DNA of 64,000 bases from Macrothele yani (Eukaryota > Arthropoda > Arachnida > Araneae > Macrothelidae): positions 120,716,922 through 120,780,921 of the forward strand of contig CM077001.1 of NCBI GenBank assembly GCA_039090855.1, read 5' to 3'. Within the stretch, counting starts at the first letter, position 1. Every line of letters starts with the position of its first letter. The notes under the pieces were generated by a model. It saw only the letters and a program-made list of their open reading frames with translations, ran no database searches and had not been told where the DNA came from. The position numbers and the translations under genes are program-made. Positions 52,522-63,963 of the stretch are shown here, in pieces.

Positions 52522-53290
52522 AAACACTATATTGACAAAAGTCACAGGACACCCTTTCAAAAGCAAATGAACGGATCCGCTGCGTTGTTAAGATGCGTGG
52601 TACAGCTGCAAACAGTATAAAAACAAACCTGCAGCTGACCACGATTATATCGCACTTTGAGGTTGAGTGAAAATGTCGCGGCGAGAGGGAACTGACTTTA
52701 AGAAAGGAAAGATTGTTGGGTGTTATATTAGTGGGTTCTCCATAAAAGAAACCGAGAGGCGTTTAAACATACCCAAGTCAACTTTTTTGAATGCACTGAA
52801 TAAGTGGAAGACACATGGCGTGCCTGAAGCAGCAAAACGTACCGGCAGACCAAAGAAAATCAGTGATAGATTACGTCGAAGTCCCAGGAGAATCGTTACA
52901 GCTAATCGACGTAGTGCTGCACAAGATCTCAGTGTACAGGTGAGTAAAAATGCTGGAACCTCGGTATGTACACGTACCATTCGCAGATAACTTCATTCCA
53001 TGGATTACCGTGGTCGTGCGGCTGCTCATAAGCCTTTCATCTCCACTCAAAATGCTACTCGTCGTTTAACATGGTGTAAAGAACATTTACCGTGTACCGT
53101 AGATCAATGGAAACGGGTCCTATGGACTGATTAATCCAGATACACGATCCATCAGTCTGATGGCCGTGTGTAAGTATGGCGACAGCCTGGGGAACGTTAT
53201 TAACCACAGTGTACTGTTCCTACGGTCAAGTTTGGAGCTGGCAGTGTACTCGTGTGGGGTGTTTTTCGTAGTATGGTCCCGGCCCATTGG
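52522..53290 (+). pseudogene. Tc1 family-B relic ending in a minisatellite
   Basis: 5' TIR aacactatattgacaaaagt at 52525. The transposase starts MSRREGTDFKKGKIVGCYIS; the first 107 codons are open (FSIKETERRLNIPKSTFLNA, KRTGRPKKISDRLRRSPRRI, VQVSKNAGTSVCTRTIRR). TAA and further stops follow, then RRLTWCKEHLPCTVDQWKRV, LWTD-stop (first D kept) and SGSVLVWGVF. At about 53271 the coding sequence runs into the 35-bp array; the catalytic second half is missing. Confidence 0.87.
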
Positions 53291-53510
53291 TTATCAAGGG
53301 GTGGGGTATGGTCCCGGCCCGTTGGTTATCAAGGGGTGGGGTATGGTCCCGGCCCGTTATTTATCAAGGGGTGGGGTATGGTCCCGGCCCATTGGTTATC
53401 AAATGGTGGGTAATGGTCCCGGCCAATTGGCTATCAAGGGGTGGGGTATGGTCCCGGCCCATTGGTTATCAAGGGGTGGGGTATGGTCCCGGCCCCTTTG
53501 GTTCAATTTG
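53271..53510 (+). repeat. 35-bp minisatellite, about seven copies, derived from Tc1 coding sequence
   Basis: Unit atggtcccggcccattggtt + atcaaggggtggggt. The first 24 bases equal the family-B coding sequence for YGPGPLVI, which in the intact copies is followed by the VDKPVN segment. The array then replaces the rest of the gene. Confidence 0.92.
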
Positions 53511-53519
53511 CAAGTAGAG

Positions 53520-54530
53520 AAAAATTAAGGATTAACGTTAAACCCCTTACTACTCACCAAATGCCACCCTACCCCTTGAGCCAGCCCCTCCAAAGAGAAG
53601 AGTCCAAACCCCACAATAAAATAAGACCTAATAAACGAGATAACCCCTCATCCCCACCCCCGCAGCAAACTGAATAATCATTTGCCCAACTCACACTCAA
53701 CGAACTACTGCTCCAAGATAATATTAATAACTGCAGAAAACATTACTAAAGAATTAAAACCGTATATATATATATATATATATACTTAAGAGCAAAACTG
53801 AAGACTAAGGAAAAAATTTTAGAATTTAGAACGAAGGGTGCAAAATAACCTGAAAATCAAAACGCGCAACGCAGCAGTTTTGAAAATTCAGAATTCACAT
53901 TCTATAAAGATACCTAAGCAAAAAAAATATACAAATATAATTTTGACTCACACCTAGTACAACATAGAAAAGGTTATGTATCTACCTGTGTGAGTAAAAG
54001 GAGAAAAGAAAAAAATAAAATAAAACAACTGAATGTAGAAGGTGTCGAGAATACTGAGCCTTGGCTTTATCAAGGACCAGCAAAAACTCTGCATTTTCTC
54101 ACTTCCACAAAGACCTAGTTGGAAATGGGTTTCTGCAAGGCCATAGATGCAAGTAACATTCCCACCTAAAATAGTTTAAAATATATATATATAAGTCATG
54201 TCCTCCGTAGAGTAGCATGACCTAGCACTAGTTAACAATTTCGCTTGCATCCATTAACCTTCATGGCCCGACCCATGCTCTTCATCTGTTACTATTAAAC
54301 AGAGAGAAGAAGATTAAAGAGAACTCAAGCTGTGAGAGTGACATAATAAATAGAAATGATTTTCAGCTATAACGAAATTCCAAGTTCGTTTGAGAGAGAA
54401 TTTAAACCTGAAAAACAAATTTTACATTGCAATTAAAAAAGGAAATGTTAATTTATAACGAACAGATTTTTGAAAGAAAACTTGAGTCTAAAACCCCCTA
54501 CTCTACAACTTATGATATATATATATATAT
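53520..54530. other. AT-rich stretch with (AT)n tracts
   Basis: (AT)n at 53765-53785, 54180-54192 and 54515-54533. No gene recognised. Confidence 0.45.
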
Positions 54531-54533
54531 ATA

Positions 54534-54835
54534 TGACAAGAGTGGAAGACATCATGATCAGGGTTAAATCCCTGAAACGGCAATGGGCTGGACATACTGC
54601 CAGAAGGACAGACCATCGATGGGCAGCCGAAATTTTAGATTGGATTCCAAGGGACAGGAAAAGACCCAGAAGAAGACCACATGGGAGATGGGTGGATGAA
54701 ATTCGAAAGTATGCGGGAGTGACATGGAGGAGACTGGCACAAGACAGACCGTTGTGGAGGAAACTTGGGGAGACCATCGTCCAGCAGTGGTTTGATAATG
54801 GTTGACGATGATGATGATGATGATGATATATATTG
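54534..54835 (+). pseudogene. RTE LINE 3' end, 5'-truncated copy
   Basis: Reads MTRVEDIMIRVKSLKRQWAG, ILDWIPRDRKRPRRRPHGRW, VDEIRKYAGVTWRRLAQDRP and LGETIVQQWFDNG to the stop at 54805, then a (GAT)n tail. Nearly identical to the 61-kb copy. It is inserted next to an (AT)n tract. Confidence 0.92.
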
Positions 54836-54839
54836 TATA

Positions 54840-55768
54840 TATATACAAATAAGGAAGGGCATCTAAACATCGTAATGCATGTGCCCAACCCCGCTAATAG
54901 CTGCATGAGTCAGAAACAAGTAAAATACACATACAAAAAATTACATAATCCAATCAATTCAGCACTCTCAATCAATAAGTGCAATAAAAACAATTTTAAG
55001 AAATAAATACACAACCTGGTAGTCAGCCACCGGGTACCCCTCATCACGAAAAGACATATCGGGTAGCTGACCCCTAAATCAGACAGGTTTCATGTGGATA
55101 CAATTTTGTTTTTCTTGAAGATAATTGAAGTCATTGTCAGTTTAAAAAGATCTGGAGTTCCAAAGCATTCTGTTGCTTCGTAAATTCACGTTGAAAAAAA
55201 AAAAAAATACTAAATTTGTGAATTCTCCCCAAAAAAAAAAAAAAAAAAAAAAAAAAACGAACCTATTCAACAATTAATAAGCTCCGAAGAAAATAAAATG
55301 CCTAATGCGCAAAAAAAAAAAAAAAAAAAAATATTGTTCATCACCGCACAACTGATTTCACCATGAACATGATTCAAATTTCCCAGTCTTTCTGGCTCAC
55401 TGGTTAAGACGCGCGTTTTCTGTTAGGTGAGGGGATTTCACGACAGCGAGAGAGATGATCGAAAGCGAGAGAGTTAGAAAATAAAGACAGCTAACGGACA
55501 ACCTTTGCAGGCAATTAAAAGAATAAAAGTTTTTTAGACATATTTACGAATCGCAAGAATTATTTGCATACAATTTTACTATCATCTTCAACTATATAAG
55601 ACATAGCAACTCAACCACGCAATGTTTATGAAGTTAACAACAAGAATAAAAAGATAGCACGCAGAAGAAAGAACAGCAAGAACAGTGTTAACAATTAATT
55701 AAAACCACTTTAATAGCACAAACACTTCCTTTTGTGGCGGTAACATCCTCTGTCATAAAACTTTTCAA
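54840..55768. other. A-rich noncoding; second copy of the 7.1-kb dispersed repeat
   Basis: 55110-55310 matches 7085-7290 (gttccaaagcattctgttgc, gaaaataaaa). Three long A runs (55195-55208, 55229-55257, 55312-55331). A possible tRNA-like ctggctcactggttaagacg at about 55391-55410. No gene. Confidence 0.45.
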
Positions 55769-56155
55769 ACTTTGAAGTTGTGAATCCGTTTATTGGTTAT
55801 GACATGAATGGTAAGTCAGATAACATCCGGAAACTTTAAAATTTCGTCGCCCTGGAGTGGTAACCGAATCCGGGTCTCCCGGTTTGCGCACGAGCATGCT
55901 AACCACTACACCACCCAGAACGAGCAAGTCTCAAGTTTCCGAAAACAAATGAAAAAATTTGAGACTAAAACTTTAGTCGGAAACTTGAGACTTGGTCATT
56001 CTGGGTGGTGTAGTGTTTAGCATTCTTGGGCGCAAACCGGGAGACCCGGATTCGGTTTCCGCTCCAGGGCGACGAAATTTTCAAGTTTTCGGATGTTACC
56101 TGACTTACCATTCATGTCATATTTACACCAATAAACATATTCACAACTTCAAAAT
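55769..56155. repeat. Palindrome with two inverted tRNA-like copies
   Basis: Arms of about 170-180 bp: 55769-55940 and, inverted, 55975-56155, joined by a ~35-base AT-rich centre. Both arms contain tctgggtggtgtagtg(g/t)ttagc with a B-box-like ggattcggttacc/tcc, i.e. a tRNA-like sequence 72-75 bases long with an A box and B box facing outward on opposite strands. Arms differ by small indels and substitutions. Confidence 0.8.
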
Positions 56156-56331
56156 TTGTATTGTACAATGGTGAATGGTGTAATCCCGTATTTCATTCAT
56201 TAGTTTTCAAACTATTAATAATCCTAAATACCCAGTACAATGAAAAGCATTGTAAAATTCAGATAAGATACCTTCATTCTTTTCACAAATAAGAACCACA
56301 TGAATTATAAATAAAATAGCATACTTTTCGT

Positions 56332-56787
56332 CATAGGCGTAACGTGGGGGGACACGTGCCCCAATCAACTTAAAAATTGGAAAAAAATAACTAATCGTTT
56401 GCCTTTTAAATGTTACAAAGTGTGACATACGGACAAGCGAACAACGCTACGCAATAGCGAGCCTGGCTATGACTGCTTTCCAGCAGTCATTCCATGCACA
56501 ATAGCAGGCAGTCATCTGATGATCGTTTTCATCATCAGATGACTGCATGAGGTACTTTGAAAGGCATGGTTTTTTTTTTCATTCTTATGAAGGTGAAACA
56601 ACCAAGCCTGTTACACCTCGCAGTTTTGGATATATTAGGCATGTAAAAACCTAAGTTATGTTATGGCATTTGAAAAGGAGCATTTTCGGAGAAAGTATTT
56701 CCGAGGGTGTCCCTCCCCCAAAACCCCCCATCAGTTTACACTTATTTGTGCCCCCCCCCCCAAATGTTTGGTCACGCTACACCTATG
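56332..56787. mobile_element. hAT-type MITE
   Basis: Ends cataggcgtaacgtgggggg and, inverted, cataggtgtagcgtgaccaa. Flanks cttttcgt and cgtttcgt match at 7 of 8. The centre holds a hairpin gcagtcatctgatgatcg...catcatcagatgactgc (56508-56547). 456 bp, noncoding. Confidence 0.7.
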
Positions 56788-56795
56788 CGTTTCGT

Positions 56796-57540
56796 TCAAG
56801 AGAAATAGAAATTTAAAAAGTAGTAAATATCTGTCTATGTGTGTGCGTGTGTGACACAAAAAAAAAAATGCTGCCTTTCAATTTTTTGTGTGGGACACAC
56901 ATACAATTTTTCTTTCAGTGAATACTGCAGGTTTTTGCGATATTCCGGTCAGATGTCAGGAAATCAAATTCAAATCGATATTTAACCGTTATCAGTTTTT
57001 CGTCACGGTCGTTTTACTGAAAGCAGAATGTTACCTAGTAGTCGTGACACAAACAGGATATTTATGAGTCGCCTTGCAGCATGTCATGCTCTAATGAGAA
57101 TTCTTCCTCTCTCCGTGCACGCTGTGTTAATAAATAAAAATCTTCTGCTGCAATGTTATCTTCTTTTTCTTGTAGACCAGGGTGAAAGAGAGAACTGTTT
57201 AATATTTGTGTAGTGTGTTCTGTCATTTGTGCTGTTATTTTCCTCGAAAATGTTGTCACATTTATGTCGTCCTTGAGCGCACAAGTTTCATTGGAAATTC
57301 ATGCAGTGTGTTACGGTTTAAACTCTAACCCTTGAACGAGACGGTGAAGAAACGTTCACAACTCCATTCCTGATGACGATGTTTAGTTTTTCGTTTAACA
57401 CCAGGATTGTGTCACCCAACTATGGGATAATGAATCGGTATGACCCTGCTGCCGGATATGAAGTTTAGAAATCCATCACCTCGCTTGGATTTTAACAGGA
57501 GGTTTCGCACCTTAACCTTTTAACGACTAGGGTACTGAAA
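56796..57540. other. No recognisable feature
   Basis: Short open frames only, one poly(A) run near 56858. Confidence 0.4.
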
Positions 57541-57549
57541 TCTTGTGTC

Positions 57550-58435
57550 GCTCAGAATACCATAACGCCCGAGACTGCCTGTTGCTCCTTTCCTAATTTC
57601 TCCCCTCCCCGTTACAAGTTAACAAAAGGCTCAGAATACCATAACGCCCGAAACTGTCTGTTGCTCCTTTCCGGATTTCTCCCTTCCACAAAAGGCTCAG
57701 AATACCATAACGCCCGAAACTGTCTGTTGCTCCTTTCCGAATTTCTCTCCTCCACTTTGCAAGTTACCAAAAAGGCTCAGAAAACCATAACGCACCGAAA
57801 CTGTCCGTTGCCCTTTTCCAGAATTTCTTCCCTCCCCTTTACAAGTTAACAAAAGGCTCAGAATACCATAACGCCCGAAACAGTCTGTTGCTCCTTTCCA
57901 GAATTTCTTCCCTCCCCTTTACAAGTTTTTCCCTCGCCCGAAACAGACTGCTGCTCCTTTCCAGAATTTCTTCCCTTCCCTTTACTAGTTAGCAAAAGGC
58001 TCAGAATACCATAACGCCGGAAACAGTCATTTCCAGAATTTCTTCCCTCCCCTTTACAAATTAACAAAAGGCTCAGAATATCGTAACGCCCGAAACTGTC
58101 CGTTGCTCCTTTCCAGAATTTCTTCCCTCCCCTTTACAAGTTACCAAAAGGCTCAGAATACCATAACGCCCGAAACTGTCTGTTGCTCCTTTCCAAATTT
58201 CTCCCTTCCACTTTACAAGTTAACAAAAGGCTCAGAATACCATAACGCCCGAAACTGTCTGTTGCTCCTTTCCGAATTTCTCCCTTCCACTTTACAAGTT
58301 AACAAAAGGCTCAGAATACCATAACGCCTGAAACTGTTTGTTGCTCCTTTCCAGAATTTCTTCCCTCCCCTTTACAAGTTAACAAAAGGCTCAGAATACC
58401 ATAACGCCTGAAACTGTCTGTTGCTCAGTGGCGTA
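57550..58435 (+). repeat. ~77-bp satellite, about 12 copies
   Basis: Unit aaggctcagaataccataac + gcccgaaactgtctgttgct + cctttccagaatttcttccc + tcccctttacaagttaacaa. Lengths vary from about 67 to 80 bp through small deletions. The last copy breaks off at tgttgct, followed by cagtggcgtatcttgggtcc, which looks like a hAT-type terminus. Confidence 0.93.
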
Positions 58436-59084
58436 TCTTGGGTCCGAGACCTGGGCTATCCCCATCCCACCCCCACCCCGCCCCTCCTTATCTCCCTCCC
58501 TCCCCCAGTACTGTTTTTTTTTAATTGCGAAGTTTAATTTTTAACTGTTAAGTAATAGAAGCAATTTTTTTTTCTAAATTTTAGGTACATGCCATTGCTA
58601 ACATGATACCAAATAATTATGAGGATTAGGATTTGAACACTTATTTGTACATGAACTGCATTCTTCCTCTCCTTTTGTGTGAACTTGAGTGCTACGTTTT
58701 CATACAATGTTTTTTCTGAGTACTTCTTCATATTTAAAAAAAATGTTGTTCTCTATTGAAAAAACAGCCAAGTTTTTCGAATGTGCATGTCCTTGTGTGG
58801 CTCTAAGATATACTTCTTTCGGCAGTTGCAGTTGTTGATGGAAAGTTTCTCCAGCCAAATGAACAGTACTGAACGTTGCTGCTCTCCCACATGTCCTAGT
58901 AGGGAGGGGGGGGGACAACGATCGCCACCTTATTTCTGGAATATCTAAGGAATTCGCTGGGATCGTAGTCAACCGCCCCCTAGCAAGTTCATTAGAGTGG
59001 ATTGCCGCTTTCCTGAATAATCTTTTCGTGAGTCTGGTGTGACGTCTAAATCCACTTGCACTTGCACTTGTTTGAAGTAGTTTT
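58436..59084. other. Noncoding; possible hAT end at the left
   Basis: 58427-58500 begins cagtggcgtatcttgggtcc and is C-rich like other hAT ends here; no matching right end was found. The rest shows no feature. Confidence 0.35.
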
Positions 59085-59220
59085 AGGAAGGCTTACGTAT
59101 GGAGCAGAGAGTCTGACCTTAGGTCTTAAACTGCCCTTAGAAATTAGAGCTAGGAGATTTGAGTTAGTGAACTCGATAGGAAAGAGGAACAAAAGAATTA
59201 GAAACAGGGGAAGAGAGCTA
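59085..59220 (+). mobile_element. Fragment of the second SINE family
   Basis: tttaggaagg...tctgacct(t)aggtcttaaac...cccttagaaat...gctaggagattt matches 33232-33340 in the same plus-strand orientation. The tRNA-like head is missing. Confidence 0.6.
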
Positions 59221-59436
59221 ATCTTTTGAGCAAACAGCGACACCAGTCCCGGAGGAATGGGAAGAGGAGAACGTGAAGGGAGAAACAACCACCACAGGAG
59301 GACCACCACCAAGGACACCATACCCATCCAGCCGCCAAAGCCTCCCGGGAGGAATGAAACTCACGAAAACCACATCCGGAGCCTGGAGCAGCAATCAGTA
59401 CTCACCGTCTCACGCCTACCTGAAAAAGAAAGGGTG

Positions 59437-60180
59437 GTGATCCAAGAACTTGCTGACAAGAGTAAAGAAGTGGAATTAAAAATGAACTTTCAGAAGACAA
59501 AAGTGATGTACAATGCTTTTACAAGAAACGAAGATTTATCGTATGATGGAGAAAAGGCTGAGACAACCGATTCCTACATTTATCTTGGGCAACAGATATC
59601 AAGTGAGGGTCACATTGATGAAGAAATTAATCAGCGTATAAAACTTGGATGGGGAGCTTTTGAAAGAAGCAGTACAATTTTTAAGAGCAGTATGCCATTA
59701 TGTCTTAAAAGAAAAGTGTCTAATCAATGCATCCTGCCAGTGCTTACGTATGGAGCAGAGACATGGATCTTACCTACAAAAGACATACAAAGACTGCAGA
59801 CAACTCAAAGTAACATGGAGAGATGCATGCTTGGTGTAACCAGGAAAGATAAGAAGAGGAACCTGTGGATAAGGAAAATGACAGGACCGGACGACATCAT
59901 GACCAGAGTGAAATCACTGAAATGGCAATGGGCTGAACATGTTGCCAGAAGAACGGACCACCGATGGACAACCGATGGACAACTGAAATTTTAGACTGGA
60001 TTCCGAGTGACAGGAAAAGACTCAGAAGAAGAACCAATGGGAGATGGGTGGATGAAATTCGAAAGTATGCTGGCGTGACATGCAGCAGACAGGCCCAAGA
60101 CAAACAATTGTGGAAGAAATTTGGGGAGACCTTCATCCAGCAGTGTATTGATAATGGTTGATGATGATGCTCATGCTGAT
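59437..60180 (+). pseudogene. RTE LINE 3' part, plus-strand copy
   Basis: From IQELADKSKEVELKMNFQKT through YIYLGQQISSEGHIDEEINQ, LKRKVSNQCILPVLTYGAET and DDIMTRVKSLKWQWAEHVAR to a small duplication (ccgatggacaa twice near 59961-59984) that shifts the frame, then GRWVDEIRKYAGVTCSRQAQ and a stop at 60161. The 5' junction is at about 59437. Its 3' tail meets the tail of the next, inverted copy. Confidence 0.9.
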
Positions 60181-60985
60181 GATATATCATCATTATTGTC
60201 AACAATTATCAATACACTGCTGGACGAAGTTCTCTCCAAGTCTCTTCCACAACGGTCTGTCTTGTGCCAGTCTCCTCCATGTTACCCCCACATACTTTCG
60301 AATTTCATCCACCCATCTTCCATGTGGTCTTCTTCTGGGTCTTTTCCTGTCCCTTGGAATCCAATCTAAAATTTCGACTGTCCATCGATGTATGTCCAGC
60401 CCATTGCCATTTCAGAGATTTTACTCCGATCATGATGTCTTCCACTCTTGTCATTTTTGTGATCCATGAGTTCCTCTTCTTATCTCTCCTGGTTAAACCA
60501 AGCATGCACCTCTCCATGCTTCTTTGAGTTGTCTGCAGCGTTTGTATGTCTCTTTTAGTTAAGGTCCACGTCTCTGCACCATACGTAAGCACTGGAAGGA
60601 TGCATTGATCAAACACTTTTCTTTTAAGACATAATGGCATATTGCTCTTGAAAATTATGCTGTTTCTTCCAAAAGCTCTCGAGGCAAGTTTTATACACCG
60701 ATTAATTTCTTCATCGATGTGACCTTCACTTGATATCTGCTGTCCAAGATAAACGTACGCATCTGTTATCTCCAGCTTTTCTCCATCAATCGATAAATCT
60801 TCATTTCTTGTAAAAAGCATGAAATGAAGATTTATCGATTGATGGAGAAAAGCTGGAGATAACAGATGCGTACGATGAAATGAAGATTTATCGATTGATG
60901 GAGAAAAGCTTGAGATAACAGATGTGTATGTTTATCTTGGACAACAGATATCAAGTGAGGGTCACATTGATAAAGAAATTAAAAT
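60181..60985 (-). pseudogene. RTE LINE copy with inverted 5' part
   Basis: Minus-strand reading (60305-60820) gives TRNEDLSIDGEKLEITDAYV, YLGQQISSEGHIDEEINRCI and on to DDIM-like VEDIMIGVKSLKWQWAGH and a short deletion before MDSRNFRLDSKGQEK. At 60808-60820 the sequence turns and 60821-60985 repeats the 5' part on the plus strand, with a 56-bp direct duplication (60821 and 60877). Arms 60754-60807 and 60821-60874 form a perfect 54-bp hairpin. This is the layout produced by twin priming. Confidence 0.85.
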
Positions 60986-61019
60986 GTTGATATATATATC
61001 ATCATCATCATCATCATTG

Positions 61020-63195
61020 TCAACCATTATCAATCCACTGCTGGACGAAGGTCTCCCCAAGTTTCCTCCACAACGGTCTGTCTTGTGCCAGTCTCCTCCA
61101 TGTCACCCCTGCATACTTTCGAATTTCATCCACCCATCTCCCATGTGGTCTTCTTCTGGGTCTTTTCCTGTCTCTTGGAATCCAATCTAAAATTTCGGCT
61201 GTCCATCGATGATCTGTCCTTCTGGCAGTATGTCCAGCCCATTGCCATTTCAGGGATTTAACTCTGATCATGATGTCTTCCACTCTTGTCATTTTTCGGA
61301 TCCACGAGTTCCTCTTCTTATCTCTCCTGGTTACACGAAGCATGCACCTCTCCATGCCTCTTTGAGTTGTCTGCAGTCTTTGTATATCTCTTTTAGTTAA
61401 GGTCCACGTCTCTGCACCATACGTAAGCACTGGAAGGATGCATTGATCAAACACTTTTCTTTTAAGACATAATGGCATATTGCTCTTGAAAATTATGCTG
61501 TTTCTTCCAAAAGCTCTCCAGGCAAGTTTTGTACGCCGATTAATTTCTTCATCAATGTGACCCTCACTTGATATCTGCTGTCCAAGATAAACGTACGTGT
61601 CTGTTATCTCCAGCTTTTCTCCATCAATCAATAAATTTTCATTTCTTGTAAAAGCATTGAACATCACTTTTGTCTTCTGAAAGTTCATTTTTAATCCCAC
61701 TTCTTTACTCTTGTCAGCAAGTTCCTGGATCATACTCTGCAGCTCTGATGGGCTAGTTGCAAAAATGACTACGTCATCAGCAAAACGAAGGGTTGGTTAG
61801 ATAATCTCCATTAATCTTTATCCCTTTGTTTTCCCAGCTCAGCGACTGAAAAACACCCTCCAATGTGGCATTAAAGAGCTTCGGAGATATGGTATCACCT
61901 TGTCTCACTCCCTTTCCAATTTTTATGTGTGTTGTATTTTCAAACAGCCGAATCTTTGCACTTGCATTTTCATAGATGTTATTAATAATATTAATGTCTG
62001 CATCTTCAATACCGCAGGTTTTCAGAGCCATTGTAACTGCTGTTGGTTTCACCGAATCAAAGGCTTTTTCATAATCGATAAAAGCCATGCACAATGGAAG
62101 TTCATATTCCCTCGCTCTTTCAATTAGTTCTCTCAGTACGTGGATATGATCTATTGTGCTGTAGCCACTCCTGAATCCAGCTTGTTCTCTCGGCTGAGCC
62201 ATGTCCAGTGTTACCTTCAAGCGGTGTGAAAGAACTTTAGTGAAGATTTTATAAACTACTGATAGGAGGCTGATAGGTCTGTAGTTTCCGAGATCCTCAA
62301 TGTCACCTTTCTTATGTAGCAGGATCATTGTAGCGGTGTTCCAATCCTCAGGAATCTTTCCTTCAGTAAGGCATTGAGTGAAAATTTGGGCGAGTACTGT
62401 TTCGATTTCTCCACTTGCTTCTTGTATGATGTCTACAGTAATTCCATCTTCTCCTGGAGCTTTTCCCCGCTTCATGTTCTTGATTGCATGTGCAACTTCT
62501 GCTGGAAGGACTGGAGAAACTCTGGTACTGGTATCTTTCATGATGTCTGGAGTGCATGTATCATCCCTTTCATATAATTTGGAGTAGAAATCTTTCACTC
62601 TCGTCAAAATTTCGCCTCTATTTCTTGTTACAGAACCATCTTCTTTTCTCAGTGCCATAATCTGTTTTCTTCCCTTACTGAGATGTCCCTTTGCTATCTT
62701 TAGGCTTTGGTTGTTTTCAATTGCTTTCCTCACTAGTTCACAGTTGAATTTTCTTTTTCTTACTGTCTCGCATAGCTCTATATATTCCACTTTGGAAGTC
62801 ACATCTTCTTTAGTTGTCCTCATCTCTCTTCTTTTTTGCATCAACATTTTCGTTTTTCCTGATAATTTGTTTACATGCAACTTGTTCTTAGACCCAGCTA
62901 ATTTTGTTGCTGTTTCCATAAGAGCTTTGGTTACTTTTCTGTTAACTTCAGAGATGTCCACTTCTTCCGATGTTAGGCCTTCTAAAGCAGAGAACCTGTT
63001 CTTCAGTTCCAACTTGAAGGTATTATGGTGTTTTTTAAGGTTGGTTATGTCAATAGATTTTGTTTGTCTTATGAGCTTGCCACGTTCAAGTTTGGTGTTG
63101 AGGTGCATCTTACATCTCACCATTCTATGGTCACTACCTGTGTTGAACTTGTTTAGCACACTGCAGTCTTCTATGACGAATTTTTTGTTACACAT
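61020..63195 (-). pseudogene. RTE reverse transcriptase domain
   Basis: 472 codons open from the ATG at 63195 to 61777, then one extra C shifts the frame and 237 codons follow to the stop at 61020. Landmarks: IDFIMCNKKF upstream, KNMKRGKAPGEDGITVDIIQ, ILLHKKGDIEDLGNYRPISL, EQAGFRSGYSTIDHIHVLRE, LCMAFIDYEKAFDSV (motif A D), KGVRQGDTISPKLFNATLEG, then FADDVVIFATS (motif C, both D kept), VYLGQQISSEGHIDEEINRR, and the C-terminal GRWVDEIRKYAGVTWRRLAQ. Only a +1 insertion separates motif C from the rest. Confidence 0.92.
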
Positions 63196-63240
63196 AATAA
63201 AATCAATTTCACTTGTCGTTCCATTTGGATGTCTCCATGT

Positions 63241-63963
63241 TCATTTCCTGTGTGGCTTTTTCTTGAAGAAGGAGTTCAAGATGAAAAACCCTTCTGCCTC
63301 TGCAAACTCAACGAGAGTATTTCCACGCTGGTTTCTGTTGCCGTGACCGAATTTACCTACTGAAGTTTCATTCTGTTGCCGTTGCCCTATTTTTGCATTG
63401 AAATCTCCCATAATTATTTTCAAGTGCTGCTTACCTTTATTATTTAGATGACAAATTTCCTCATAAAATTCTTCAATTTCTTCTTCAGGATGACTTGTGG
63501 TGGGTGCATAAGTTTGAATAATCTGAGCCTGGTATCTTTTCGAGAGTTGGATAACAAGTCGTGCAGCTCTGTCAGAGGAACTTTCAACTTCTACAACTTT
63601 ATCCTTCAGTTTCTTGTTTATTATAAATCCAACACCACTAGTTCTGCCAGTATCTGTCCCACGATAGTAGAAGAGATGTCCACTTTTCAGTTCGATGAGA
63701 TCTTCTCCTTTTCTCCTTACCTCACTTAGCCCCACGATGTCCCACTTGATCCTTTGTAGTTCCTCTTCCAATTCAAGAAGCCTTGAATCAGAAGATAGGG
63801 AGCGTCCGTTGTACGTAGCCAAGGTCAGCATCAGATGGCAGCCTAGTCCGGTCCTCCGGGGATTCTTAGCACCCTCTGCCTTCATGTCGCACTGGCCGCT
63901 GCCTTGGCCAGGTACATTCCAGCTGCCGGATACTGAGGGCCAAGATTTAAGTTGTGGAATCAT
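63241..63963 (-). pseudogene. RTE endonuclease domain
   Basis: Opens at the ATG at 63963. TLATYNGRSLSSDSR carries the catalytic N, IVGLSEVRRKG the E, GVGFIINKKL is typical of RTE, MGDFNAKIG has the D-N pair, and after the stop SDHRMV (near 63120) gives the H. TGA at 63241-63243 stands where TGG (Trp, in KWTWRHPNG) is expected; the frame continues without shift on the other side. The domain nicks target DNA to prime reverse transcription. The upstream 37 bases reach the window edge. Confidence 0.9.

Noticed and set aside
53160..53677. ORFs with repeated GWGMVPA- or YGPGPLVI-type peptides
   Set aside because: Products of the 35-bp minisatellite; 35 is not a multiple of three, so peptides cycle through frames.
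62711..63346. 211-codon plus-strand ORF
   Set aside because: Antisense shadow of the RTE gene, whose minus-strand frame has clear RT and endonuclease motifs.
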